In this document: piece after piece, positions 1 to 9,190 of the stretch
Layout: each line of letters starts with the position of its first letter
Numbering within the stretch: position 1 is the stretch's first letter
Assembly: GCA_964453035.1 (NCBI GenBank)
Contig: CAYVOX010000003.1
Location: 1 to 59,357 of the forward strand
Reading direction: 5' to 3'
DNA: 59,357 nucleotides
DNA from: CAYVOX01 sp964453035
Lineage (GTDB): Bacteria; Chloroflexota; Anaerolineae; Anaerolineales; Anaerolineaceae
Notes under the pieces: generated by a model
Told to the model about the DNA's origin: nothing
Seen by the model: the letters and a program-made list of their open reading frames with translations, nothing else
Databases searched by the model: none
Program-made: the position numbers and the translations under genes

Positions 1-678
1 AAACGCCAGCGCATAAGGCAGGATGGAACGCATCACAATCACGGCAAAGGCGCCGATGACGCCCGCGACGGGCTCAACCAGCCCGGAAGCCTGTCCATAC
101 AAGAAGCTGCGCAGGCGGCTCATCCCATCACGGCGCAAAGGAATGGAAACGGCGGCTCCTTCAGGGAAGTTTTGCAGCCCGATGCCGAGCGCCAGCACCA
201 CCGCGCCAGCCAGCGAAGCGCTGGGCAGCCCGGCGGCAACCGCGCCAAAGGCCACGCCGACGGCTAAGCCTTCGGGAATGTTGTGCAGGGTGATAGCCAG
301 CACCAGCAGGACGCTACGCTTCCAGCCTGTTTTGATGCCTTCGGCTTCTTCCATGGGGTAATCGAGGTGCAGGTGGGGGATGATGTGATCCACCACCCAC
401 AGGAAGCCGCCGCCCAGCATGAAGCCTATAGCGGGTGGGATCCATTCCGGCAGCGGGCCTTCGGCGCTCATTTCAATGGAGGGCGCCAGCAGCGACCAGT
501 AACTGGCTGCCACCATCACGCCCGCGGCAAAACCGAGCATCAGGTCCAGGAACTTGCGGTTGATGGTTTTGAAGAGAAAGACGGTGGCAGAGCCCAGCGC
601 AGTGACCAGCCAGGTAAAGCCGGTGCCAATCAGGGCCTGCAAAACGGGGTTGAGAACGGTGAACCACTCACCAGGCAT
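1..678 (-). CDS. ZIP-family metal transporter (GufA-like), 3' end beyond window
   Basis: Inner-membrane divalent metal (zinc/iron) transporter of the ZIP family, GufA/ZIP11-like branch. The visible 226 residues are strongly hydrophobic and carry the two metal-site helices: HNIPEG at 132-137 and QNFPEG at 169-174, followed by a GLVEP segment at 199-203. The His/Asn/Pro/Glu pattern is the family signature of the binuclear site in TM4/TM5; family members are about 250-270 residues, so only the last one or two helices are missing. The start is ATG at 678 with GGAG five bases upstream. The frame stays open to window position 1. It is transcribed in the same direction as the regulator whose start lies at 4292, but no shared transcription is evident. 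Confidence 0.9.
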   Translation of the reverse strand, partial: MPGEWFTVLNPVLQALIGTGFTWLVTALGSATVFLFKTINRKFLDLMLGFAAGVMVAASYWSLLAPSIEMSAEGPLPEWIPPAIGFMLGGGFLWVVDHIIPHLHLDYPMEEAEGIKTGWKRSVLLVLAITLHNIPEGLAVGVAFGAVAAGLPSASLAGAVVLALGIGLQNFPEGAAVSIPLRRDGMSRLRSFLYGQASGLVEPVAGVIGAFAVIVMRSILPYALAF

Positions 679-723
679 ATGCACTCCGGAGGTTGAGATT
701 TACTAGATTATATACGACTTGTC

Positions 724-1914
724 TCATTTATCTTCAGAGATTTCCGCACTGTATGCGGAGATCTGGTCAATGTCCAACGGGGTGATGCCCAGCCCTTCCT
801 CGATCCAGCGCCGCACATCGCTGGTTTGGGCTGAGCGGCGTGCCTGGGCCAGTTCATCCGGCGTGCAGGTTTGCACCAGGTGGTTGTAATGCTTTTCCAG
901 CGGGCCGGTCACTTCACGCGGCATAGCAGGATTTCCGCGGATGATTTCCAGGGTTTGCAGAGCCCGGGCGCGCTGCCCTCGGGCGCCATCCAGCCCGGCG
1001 AAATACACCAGGGTTTCAAGCGCCTCTGATACCAGCGTAAAGCGCAAGGCCAGTCCCAGGGCCTGCTGCCAGCGCTGCGTTGCTTTTTCGAGCCTTCCGA
1101 AGTTGAAGGCAACCAGGCCCAGTTTCTTGAGGCAAACAATGATGCCCCAGGGGACGCGGGCTGCAAGCTGGTATTCCAGTCCCTCCTGCAGTAGCTGCTC
1201 AGCCCGGTTGGGATCTCCGCGCCTGAGGGCCACATCCCCCAGGTTGGCAAGCGACATGCCGATGCCGTGCTCATTTTCCAGCTCCTGGTATAAAACCAGG
1301 CTGGCCTGGTAAAGTTTTTCAGCCGCGTCAAAATTGCCCTGCAGCAATTCAATGTAGCCGATGGCATCCTGGTGGACGGCGATGTAGTAGCGGCGGCCCA
1401 GCTGGCTGACCACCCTGAGATTATCCTCATAATAGGCTTTGGCCCGGTCATATTCGCCCAGCGCCGTTTCCACCTGGCCCAGGTGCAACTGCGCCGAAAC
1501 CAGCCGGTAGGCATCTCCCAACTCGCGGTAGATGGCGGCGGCTTTGAGGGCATAATCACGCGCTTCCTGAAGGTTGCTGCGCCAGGGGACGAATTGTGAA
1601 AGGCGGTTGTAACAAAAGGCTTGCCCCCAGACGCTTCCCAGGCGGGTAAAAATTTCCAGGGCGGTTTGCGTCTCTTCCTGGAGGGTGTGCAAGAACGCGA
1701 GGTTGGTCGGATCTGTCACAGGATGGCTGATGTACGTGAGGCCCAGCCCCCATGGATCGCCGGCAGCCTGCATGGTCTGGAGGGCCTGCTGGTAATTGGC
1801 CTCAATTTGAGCACTGCTCAGGTTCAACCCTGAAAAGGCGACAGCCCCAAACCCGCACAGGATAAATGCAAAGGCCTTGCCTTTTGAGGGCGGCAGGTCT
1901 TCCAGCAGAGCCAT
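724..1914 (-). CDS. TPR C-terminal fragment of the SARP regulator (possibly translated on its own)
   Basis: A 396-residue reading frame downstream of the in-frame TAA, in the same frame as the regulator body. It is built of tandem TPR helices (for example ALGEYDRAKAYYEDNLRV and ALRRGDPNRAEQLLQEGLEY), the protein-interaction or sensor part of SARP-NB-ARC-TPR proteins. Its first ATG (1914) lies six bases after the TAA, with GAGGGG directly in front, so reinitiation is conceivable but the spacing is poor. I regard it as the tail of the broken gene rather than an independent gene. Confidence 0.6.
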   Translation of the reverse strand: MALLEDLPPSKGKAFAFILCGFGAVAFSGLNLSSAQIEANYQQALQTMQAAGDPWGLGLTYISHPVTDPTNLAFLHTLQEETQTALEIFTRLGSVWGQAFCYNRLSQFVPWRSNLQEARDYALKAAAIYRELGDAYRLVSAQLHLGQVETALGEYDRAKAYYEDNLRVVSQLGRRYYIAVHQDAIGYIELLQGNFDAAEKLYQASLVLYQELENEHGIGMSLANLGDVALRRGDPNRAEQLLQEGLEYQLAARVPWGIIVCLKKLGLVAFNFGRLEKATQRWQQALGLALRFTLVSEALETLVYFAGLDGARGQRARALQTLEIIRGNPAMPREVTGPLEKHYNHLVQTCTPDELAQARRSAQTSDVRRWIEEGLGITPLDIDQISAYSAEISEDK

Positions 1915-2410
1915 CCCCTCTTAGAGGTAGGCTTGCGCAATGAGGCTGTGCTCGGCGATGAGTTCATACACACCGAGCATGACCAGCGATGTGGCCAGCA
2001 GCAATTTGAGGTCATCATCCTGCGGGCGGGCTTGAAGCAACTGGCGGAGGGTGGGCAAAAGAGCGCTAACCAGGCCGGCGCCTTCCACCTGGCGGCCGCG
2101 GGTTTCAATGTAATTCACCAATGTGAAAAAGGTTTCAATCAATTCCGCCGCGGGGGTTATCTTCACAGCGGTCAGCCACGCCTGGCGCAGGTTTTCAAAC
2201 TCAACATCCAGAACAGCATGCGCAACCTTGACCTGGTTGCCGGCAAGGTTGGCTTGCTGCGTGTTGAGCAGATGTAAATAGAAGCCGCTGTGCGCCTTCT
2301 CCACCTCTGCCAGCAGCGCGGCGTTTTCTTCAAGCCTTTCGCGGGCGTAATGGTGCAGCACTTCGTGCAAATCGAGCCGCCCATCCGAAAAATGCCGCAC
2401 CAGGGATTTA

Positions 2411-2620
2411 TCCACCAGCGCGGTGAGGACGGGCAAACCGGCGCCGGCTACCTGCTCAGCAGCCTNNNNNNNNNNNNNNNNNNNNNNNNNNNNNNNNNNN
2501 NNNNNNNNNNNNNNNNNNNNNNNNNNNNNNNNNNNNNNNNNNNNNNNNNNNNNNNNNNNNNNNNNTCCACCAGCGCGGTGAGGACGGGCAAACCGGCGCC
2601 GGCTACCTGCTCAGCAGCCT
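2411..2620. repeat. Exact 55-bp direct duplication flanking the gap (assembly artefact)
   Basis: Positions 2411-2465 and 2566-2620 are identical over 55 bp, beginning TCCACCAGCGCGGTGAGGAC. Collapsing the two copies restores one reading frame, whereas keeping both adds 155 nt and shifts the frame. An overlap of exactly 55 bp fits a k-mer overlap between contig ends. Confidence 0.93.
2466..2565. other. Assembly gap of 100 N
   Basis: Exactly 100 Ns, a conventional placeholder length. Both flanks carry the same 55 bp, so the true gap length is probably negative: the contigs overlap and nothing is missing. Confidence 0.97.
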
Positions 2621-4330
2621 GGTGGGTGAATCCGCCTCGAAAGACAGCTAATTTACGGTAAATCAGGCGGTCCTCCTCCGAGAGTAGCGCCCAGGAGTGC
2701 TGGAAGATGGCGCGCAGGTTGCGGTGTCGGTCGGGGGTGCCGCGCTGGGCGCTGGTGAGAAAATCGAGGTTGTGCTCGATCTGTTCGGCGATTTGCCGGG
2801 TTGAGAGCATCCTCACCCACGAGGCAGCCAGCTCGATACCCAGCGGCATGCCCTGCAGCAGGCGGCAGATACGCGCCACAGGAGCCTGGTCCTGCGTCTG
2901 GAGTTGAAAATTCTGCTGGTTGCGCCGCGCCGCGGAAATGAACAACTGCACAGAGCTGTAGGATTCAAAGTCCGCCAGGCGCTCATCAACCGGGTAGGAC
3001 ATGCCCTCGATTTCAAAAATCCACTCTTCGGGTACATTCAACCGCTCGCGCGAGGTAGCCAGCACCTTCACATCGGGCGCCTCGGCAAGAATGCGGCTGA
3101 CCAGCTCAGCGCCCTGCAGCAGGTGTTCAAAGTTATCCATGATAAGCAGCAGCTGGCGCGGGCGCAGGTATTCCAGCAGCTGGCTCAGATGGTCATTGCT
3201 GCCGCCCATCCCTTCCTCTGAAAAGCTCATCTCCAGCACGCAAGCCAGTTCGGGGAGGATTAAATCGGTTGAGGAAAGCGGAGCAAGGGCGATGAAGTGC
3301 GCGCCCTGCGAATACTCCGGCAGCAACTGGCTGGCAGCTTCCAGCGAGAGGCGCGTTTTGCCGATGCCGCCGGGTCCCAGCAGGGTCAGCAGTCGGCAGG
3401 CCGGGTCAGTGAGCAGGCGGCGAATCTCGAGCAGTTCCATCGCCCGCCCGACAAAACGGGTAGGCTGGCCCGGAAGGTGCGAGCGCAGGCTCCTGGCTGC
3501 GGAGCCAGGTGGCAGTGCGGCGGGCGAGGTGCTGGGGTGAGGCGCGGCAGGGGCAACCTGCGAGGGGAGCTTTCCCTGGCGTATCTGTTCGTAAAGCTGC
3601 GTGGTAGCTGGTTCCGGCCTGGCGCCCAGCTCTTCTTCAAGCAGGCGCTGGCATTCCTGGTAGGCTTTGAGTGCCTGCGAGCGCCTGCCGCTGGCGGCGT
3701 GCAGCAGCATGAGCTGGCGGTGAGCCTCTTCATCGAGCGCATCCACAGTCAGCCAGCGCCGCACCACTTCAACGGTTTTTTCAAAGCGTTTTTCCGCGGC
3801 GTAAGCCTGGCTGAGAGCGCCAAGAGCCTGCGTCGCCTGGAGGCGCAGCATTTCGCTTTGCTCCAGCTGCCACTGCTCAAAGGAAGGGCTATCCCTCAGG
3901 CTGAAGCCTGCCATAAAGTCCCCCTCGTAGAGCGCCGCGGCGGCTTCCAGCGCCGGGAGGTTGCCAGCCTGTGCGGCTTTGCAGCTAAAATCCTGCGCAT
4001 CCAGCCAGATTTCACCACGCTGCCTGAGTTCCACCAGTTCGCGGCCTGCTTCCAGCCAGCCCTCGCCGAGCATCTGGTTGATTTCCCATAAAGTGCGGCG
4101 CAGGTAGGCAAAGGCATGTTCGCGGTCAAACTCCGGCCAGAAGAAGTCCGCCAGGTGTTCGCGGCGCATGGGTTTCTGGCTCAAAGCCAGGTAAACCAGC
4201 AGCGCCAGGGCTTTACGGCGGTCGGTTTGTACGGGTGTTCCGTCCAGCGTGAGGTTGAATTTTCCGAGGAGGTAAAACCTGAGGCGCGGCACAGCTAATT
4301 CCTTTCCTGTACGACGGCAAAATGATTATA

Positions 4331-4372
4331 TCTCAAATGAGATTTTTTCTGAAACGCTTTCCGAAACGCTTT
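4331..4372. promoter_or_regulatory. Possible operator: dyad plus tandem 10-mer between divergent genes
   Basis: In the 147-bp gap between the SARP gene and the ParB-like gene lie a short dyad (TCTCA-AA-TGAGA, 4331-4342) and two exact copies of GAAACGCTTT at 4351-4360 and 4363-4372, 12 bp apart. SARP proteins are known to bind short direct repeats about one helical turn apart, so this may be the regulator's own site. Inference only. Confidence 0.35.
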
Positions 4373-4439
4373 TAAGTACGGAGTTGAAACAAACGACAGG
4401 TATATTCTCTATGTAAATCAGAGTGAAAGGAGCGCAACC

Positions 4440-4925
4440 ATGTTGACCACCAGTGATTTCCTGCTTCAATCCGCAGCCCTCAACCCGAGCGGCGAGGATT
4501 TGCGCCGTAAAGCGGCACAGGTCTTTCGCAACCAGCAGTTCTACGGGTTCATGCACCGGGTGGCTGCTTTTCTGCGCCGCGAACCCCCCGCGCTGGCGGA
4601 CCTGCAACTGGTGAGCCGCTCAGGCAGGGTGCTGGGCAGCCATTACAACGGCCTTCGAACGGTGGAGATTGACGCCATTCACGGCAGCGAAGCGCGCAGC
4701 GCGGATTTTGACCATCACTTTCATCCGCTGAACTGCCGCAGCCTCAGCCGCTTCATCGGTATCTTCCAGGCGCGCCTTAGGAACCAGCCGCTGCCCCCGG
4801 TTGACCTGATTAAGGTGGGCGGGGAATATTACGTGCGTGACGGTCACCACCGCATTTGCGTGGCGCGCGCGCTCGGCGAGACTTATATCGAGGCGGAGGT
4901 CACCATCTGGGAAGTGGCCCGCTGA
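4440..4925 (+). CDS. ParB/Srx-fold small protein with DGHHR motif
   Basis: A 161-residue soluble protein. The C-terminal third matches the ParB N-terminal nuclease-like fold: VGGEYYVRDGHHRICVARALG at 126-146, with the DGHHR box at 134-138. It has no HTH or centromere-binding domain, so it is not a chromosome-partition ParB; stand-alone proteins of this type are of unknown function. Residues 1-60 are helical and basic. The start is ATG with AAGGAG eight bases upstream. The gene is divergent from the SARP regulator and may share its control region. A strong hairpin terminator follows it. The fold assignment is reasonably sure; the function is not. Confidence 0.75.
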   Translation: MLTTSDFLLQSAALNPSGEDLRRKAAQVFRNQQFYGFMHRVAAFLRREPPALADLQLVSRSGRVLGSHYNGLRTVEIDAIHGSEARSADFDHHFHPLNCRSLSRFIGIFQARLRNQPLPPVDLIKVGGEYYVRDGHHRICVARALGETYIEAEVTIWEVAR

Positions 4926-4971
4926 CGGGCCACCCACCCAACGATTGCCCTGCGCTAACTTAAGATGACTT

Positions 4972-4998
4972 AAAAAGCTGGCACCGCCAGCTTTTTTT
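4972..4998 (+). terminator. Rho-independent terminator after the ParB-like gene
   Basis: Stem GCTGGC (4977-4982) / GCCAGC (4986-4991) with loop ACC, preceded by an A-run and followed by seven Ts. Confidence 0.88.
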
Positions 4999-5030
4999 AA
5001 TTTAAAGAATGTGAGATGGCCGCTCTAAAA

Positions 5031-5039
5031 TGCTATAAT
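5031..5039 (+). promoter_or_regulatory. dnaE promoter, extended -10
   Basis: TGCTATAAT (TGn plus perfect TATAAT) ends 32 bases before the dnaE start, giving a leader of about 25 nt. No good -35 element is visible, as expected of an extended -10 promoter. Confidence 0.7.
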
Positions 5040-5071
5040 CACATCATAAACCATTTGTTCGATAGAGGGTT

Positions 5072-8000
5072 ATGAGCTTCGTTCACCTGCATGTCCACTC
5101 GGAATACTCGCTGCTCGACGGCTTCTCCAACATCCAGAAGCTGGTTAAGCGTGTTAAGGAGCTGGAGATGCCGGCGGTGGCGCTGACCGACCACGGCACG
5201 ATGTTTGGCGTGATTGAATTTTTCAACGCCGCCAAAAACGCCGGGGTGCACCCGGTGATTGGCCTGGAAGCTTACCTGGCACCGCGCCGGATGGGCGAGC
5301 GCGACGCCAAGCTGGATAAATCAGCTTACCACATGCTGCTGCTGGCGGAAAATGACGCCGGCTACCAGAACCTGCTGCAGATTGCCTCCACGGCGCAACT
5401 GGAAGGCTTTTATTACACCCCGCGTATTGACCGCGAGTACCTGGCAGCGCACGCCGAGGGGTTGATTGCCACCTCGGGCTGCATGTCTGCTGAGGTGCCC
5501 CGTGCCATCATTGAACAGGGCGTGGATGTGGCGCAACGTAAGCTGAACTGGTTTTACGAGGTGTTCGGCCCGGAGCGCTTCTTCCTTGAATTACAAAGCC
5601 ATCCTATCCCGGAGCTGGAGACGATCAACCGCACCCTGCTGGAACTGGGAAAGCGCTACAATGCTCGCTACGTGGCAACGAACGACGCGCACTACATCAA
5701 CAAAGAGGACGCCCGCTACCAGGATATCATGCTGGCCATCCAGACTGGTTCGCTGCTCTCAGACCCGAACCGCATGAAGATGACCGACAACTCCTACTAC
5801 CTGCGCTCGCCGCAGGAGATGGCGGAACTTTTCGGGCACATCCCGGAGGCGTTGAGCAACACCCTGCTCATTGCCGAACGCTGCCAGGTTGACCTGACCC
5901 CGCACGGCTACCACCTGCCGGTTTTTCCGGTTCCGGATGGCTTCACCCCCCAGACTTACCTGCGCACCATCTGCGAAGAGGGCATGCAGGAGTTCTACGG
6001 CGAGCGCAATGCCGACCCGGCTGTGCGCGAACGGCTGGAATACGAACTGGGGATCATCAACGACATGGGCTTCGACACATATTTCCTCATTGTGTGGGAT
6101 CTGTGCCGCTATGCTCGCGAGAACGGCATCTGGTACAACGCGCGCGGCTCCGCGGCTGGCTCGATGGTGGCTTATGCGCTGAATATCACGCTGGTTGAGC
6201 CGATGAATCACGGCCTGATTTTTGAGCGCTTCCTCAACCCGGGGCGTATTTCCATGCCGGATATTGACCTGGACTTCCAGGATGACCGCCGCTCAAAAAT
6301 GATGGAGTACTGCGCGTCGCGTTACGGGGTGGAAAACGTGGCTCAAATCATCACCTTTGGCACGCTCGGCGCGCGCGCCGCCATCCGCGACGTGGGGCGC
6401 GTGATGGATATTCCCCTCTCGGAGATTGACCGCATCTCCAAGCTCATTCCTAATATCCCCGGCAAGCCCACCACCATTGCAGATGCGCTTGAGCAGGTCG
6501 GGGAGTTTAAAACCGCCTGCGAAGAAGCTCCTTACCTCAAAGAGGTGGTGGAAACTGCGCAGCACATGGAAGGCGTGGTGCGCAATGCCGGCACGCACGC
6601 TGCGGGCGTGGTCATCACCGACCGGCCTATCATTAATTACGCGCCGCTGCACCGCGCTACCAGCGGGTCTGAGGATACGCCCATCAAGCAGGTGGTGCAA
6701 TTTGAAATGTCCATCCTCGATTCGCTTGGCTTGCTCAAAGTTGACTTTTTGGGGCTGGCAACCCTCACCATCATGCAGCGGGCCAGCGACTTAATTGAAA
6801 AACGGCACGGCATCCGGCTGGATTTGCACAATATTCCGCTGGATGATACTCAGACCTACCAGTTCATTGGCAAAGGCCACACGGCGGGCGTCTTCCAACT
6901 GGAAGGCAGCGGGATGACTCGCTACCTGATGCAGATGAAACCGCAGTCTCTGGCCAACGTGATTGCCATGGTGGCGCTCTACCGCCCGGGGCCGCTAGAG
7001 TTCATCCCGCAATACATCCGGCGTATGCACAATGAAGAGCCGGTCACCTATGCCCATGAGATGCTCCAGCCAATTTTTGAGGAAACCTACGGCATCCCCA
7101 TCTACCAGGAACAAATCATGCGCGCCGCGGTGGAACTGGGGGGCTATACGCTCACCGAGTCCGATGAACTGCGCTCCGTCATTGCCAAGAAGAAGAAAGA
7201 AAAAATCCCTAAACACCGCGAAAAGTTCGTCAAGGGCTGCGTTGCGCAGGATATTCCCCATGCAACCGCCGAAGCCATCTTCGCCAACTGGGAAGAGTTC
7301 GCCCGCTACGGGTTCAACAAAAGCCACGCTGCCGATTACGGCGTGATTGCCGTCCAGACCGCGTACCTCAAAACGCATTACACGGTTGAATATATGACGG
7401 CGCTGTTGTCGGCCTCCAAGAACGATACCGACAAGGTGGCCTATTACGTGGCGGACTGCCGCAGCATGGGGATTGACGTGCTGCCACCGGATGTGAACAC
7501 GAGCGAATGGGATTTCACTATTGAAGACCGCCCTGGGCAGGGGTCCGCCATTCGTTTTGGGCTGGGCGCGGTGAAAAACGTGAGCCTGAACGCGGTGGAA
7601 CTGATTTTACAGACCCGCCAGAAGGACGGACCCTTCCGCGACCTGAATGACTTCACCCGCCGGGTGGATTTGCGCACGATGGGCAAACGGTCGCTGGAAT
7701 TCCTGGTGAAGGTGGGCGCGCTGGATTGTTTTGGACCGCGCCAGGCGCTTTTGAGCACGCTGGATTACGTCGTTTCGGTCAGCGCCAGCCATTTTAAGGC
7801 CTTGCAGAGCGGGCAGATGAGCTTTTTTGGCATGGTTGAGGGGGTGGAAGAGGATATCACCCTGCCGGCGGTTTTCCACGAAGACCGCCGCGAAATGCTG
7901 GAGTGGGAGCGCGAGCTGATTGGCCTTTACGTCTCGGATCACCCGCTCACCCCGTATATGCCGGTGCTGCGCAACAAGGTCACGCACTTTTCGGGGCAGC

Positions 8001-9019
8001 TGGGTGAAGTCTCGCGTAAGGACAGGGTAATGGTAGCCGGTCTGGTGACGCGCTTCCGGCGACACCAGACCAAGGACGGCAAGGCGATGGGTTTTGCCAC
8101 CCTTGAGGATATTCAGGGCAATATCGAGCTGGTGCTTTTTCCGCGCACCTGGGAGAAATACGGCAAGCTGATCGCGATGGACCGCGTGCTGGTGGCGGAA
8201 GGCAAAGTGGATGCCGATAACGGCGATCCCAAGGTGCTGGTGGATAAATTGATGGTCGAAAAGCTGCCGGAATTGCCGCCCGGCGGAAGCCTGGAGCCCG
8301 ATTCCGGGCTGCCCACCTCCGACCTGTTCTACATGCCGTCACTGGAGGTGTCTGCGGAAGTTACTGAAACGACAGAAAAAGCGCCGGTTGAGCCGCCTGC
8401 TGAGGTCACCATTGCCGCAACCTCCCAGGTTAAAGCGGAGCTATCCTCCGATGACGAGGACCTGCCGCCGCCACCGCCTGACTTTGAAGCGGATTTCTTC
8501 ATTGCCTCGCCCGGTGGAGATTACCTGCTGGATCACCCGGTTAAACCAACCACAGCGACTTCACCCGCGGAACCAGAAAAACCCAAACCCACTGAACCGC
8601 CTGCGCCGCAACCTGTGAAGCCCTCACCGCAAAAGCTGACCGAACCGCCGGTGGAACCTGCCGCCTATCTTCCTCCGCCGCTGCAGACCCCTATGCCTTC
8701 GTTTACCTATTTCATCCCGCCCGGCAGCGTGGGGGCGGGGCTGGCGCCTGAGGATGAACAGCAGTCGCGGATTGTGAAGATAATCCTGCGCGGCAGCGAG
8801 GATAAAGAGCGCGATTCGCGCCGCTTTAAGCGCATTCACGGCATGCTCAGTTCCACTCCCGGCAAGGACCGCTTCGCCTTTTTGATGTTCGAACGCGGGC
8901 ACTATTACCTGATTGAGTTCCCCAACGAATCCACCCTCATCACGCCCGAGCTGCTGCGCCGCCTGGCTGACCTGGCAGGGGAGGAAAACGTTCAGGTGGA
9001 GCTGGTCAATATCCATTAA
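5072..9019 (+). CDS. dnaE: DNA polymerase III subunit alpha
   Basis: Catalytic subunit of the replicative polymerase, 1315 residues against about 1160 in E. coli. The N-terminal PHP domain opens with HLHVHSEYSLLDG (5-17), and its metal-binding histidines look intact, so intrinsic phosphoesterase or proofreading activity is possible. The palm carries the catalytic aspartates: PDIDLDF gives D399 and D401, and KVDFLGL gives D558. A helix-hairpin-helix region follows, then an OB fold at about 983-1030. Residues about 1087-1223 are a proline- and acid-rich low-complexity linker that joins a conserved-looking C-terminal domain of about 90 residues (SRIVKIILRG to VNIH). The start is fixed by the PHP motif although the AGAGGG sequence sits only two bases from the ATG. 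It is monocistronic, between a terminator and the rpsB promoter. Confidence 0.97.
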   Translation: MSFVHLHVHSEYSLLDGFSNIQKLVKRVKELEMPAVALTDHGTMFGVIEFFNAAKNAGVHPVIGLEAYLAPRRMGERDAKLDKSAYHMLLLAENDAGYQNLLQIASTAQLEGFYYTPRIDREYLAAHAEGLIATSGCMSAEVPRAIIEQGVDVAQRKLNWFYEVFGPERFFLELQSHPIPELETINRTLLELGKRYNARYVATNDAHYINKEDARYQDIMLAIQTGSLLSDPNRMKMTDNSYYLRSPQEMAELFGHIPEALSNTLLIAERCQVDLTPHGYHLPVFPVPDGFTPQTYLRTICEEGMQEFYGERNADPAVRERLEYELGIINDMGFDTYFLIVWDLCRYARENGIWYNARGSAAGSMVAYALNITLVEPMNHGLIFERFLNPGRISMPDIDLDFQDDRRSKMMEYCASRYGVENVAQIITFGTLGARAAIRDVGRVMDIPLSEIDRISKLIPNIPGKPTTIADALEQVGEFKTACEEAPYLKEVVETAQHMEGVVRNAGTHAAGVVITDRPIINYAPLHRATSGSEDTPIKQVVQFEMSILDSLGLLKVDFLGLATLTIMQRASDLIEKRHGIRLDLHNIPLDDTQTYQFIGKGHTAGVFQLEGSGMTRYLMQMKPQSLANVIAMVALYRPGPLEFIPQYIRRMHNEEPVTYAHEMLQPIFEETYGIPIYQEQIMRAAVELGGYTLTESDELRSVIAKKKKEKIPKHREKFVKGCVAQDIPHATAEAIFANWEEFARYGFNKSHAADYGVIAVQTAYLKTHYTVEYMTALLSASKNDTDKVAYYVADCRSMGIDVLPPDVNTSEWDFTIEDRPGQGSAIRFGLGAVKNVSLNAVELILQTRQKDGPFRDLNDFTRRVDLRTMGKRSLEFLVKVGALDCFGPRQALLSTLDYVVSVSASHFKALQSGQMSFFGMVEGVEEDITLPAVFHEDRREMLEWERELIGLYVSDHPLTPYMPVLRNKVTHFSGQLGEVSRKDRVMVAGLVTRFRRHQTKDGKAMGFATLEDIQGNIELVLFPRTWEKYGKLIAMDRVLVAEGKVDADNGDPKVLVDKLMVEKLPELPPGGSLEPDSGLPTSDLFYMPSLEVSAEVTETTEKAPVEPPAEVTIAATSQVKAELSSDDEDLPPPPPDFEADFFIASPGGDYLLDHPVKPTTATSPAEPEKPKPTEPPAPQPVKPSPQKLTEPPVEPAAYLPPPLQTPMPSFTYFIPPGSVGAGLAPEDEQQSRIVKIILRGSEDKERDSRRFKRIHGMLSSTPGKDRFAFLMFERGHYYLIEFPNESTLITPELLRRLADLAGEENVQVELVNIH

Positions 9020-9045
9020 TCAATCCTTCAGAAAAGCCAAAATTG

Positions 9046-9054
9046 TGATATACT
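9046..9054 (+). promoter_or_regulatory. rpsB-tsf promoter, extended -10
   Basis: TGATATACT (TGn-TATACT) just after dnaE. The expected start near 9061 leaves a leader of about 130 nt before rpsB, long enough for autoregulation by S2, but no leader structure was resolved. Confidence 0.6.
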
Positions 9055-9190
9055 ATCACCCGCTTGCGCCGAAAGGCCAGGCTATCTCATCCTGCACGTT
9101 CCTTGACCAATCCTGCGTGCTGGCAAACGCCAGTGATGGACTGGAGCGAGAGGAACGGAAGACAAAACGCGAAAGGAGTTTTACCCCGTC

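Larger units (their letters stand above)
724..4292 (-). pseudogene. SARP/BTAD - NB-ARC - TPR transcriptional regulator, interrupted (false gap plus in-frame stop)
   Basis: Large STAND-type transcriptional activator. From the GTG at 4292 (AAGGAA eight bases upstream): OmpR-like winged helix at about 1-95, BTAD domain about 96-245, NB-ARC ATPase with Walker A GPGGIGKTR at 306-314 and Walker B LLLIMDNFEH at 381-390, then a winged-helix/TPR C-terminal half. Two things break it. First, 100 Ns at 2466-2565 are flanked by the same 55 bp; removing the Ns and one copy (155 nt) joins the parts in frame exactly at EQVAGAGLPVLTALV. Second, even after repair an in-frame TAA remains at 1923-1921 (AYL-stop-EGMALLEDLP), inside a continuous TPR region. 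The repaired gene would have about 1136 codons, normal for the family. The TAA is either a real nonsense mutation or a base error. No ligand or target can be inferred. Confidence 0.82.

Noticed and set aside
1921..1923. Recoding of the TAA in the SARP gene
   Set aside because: TAA is not a selenocysteine or pyrrolysine codon and no recoding signal is visible.
2411..2620. Biological direct repeat or small insertion at the gap
   Set aside because: Exact identity, a 100-N filler and frame restoration on collapse point to assembly overlap.
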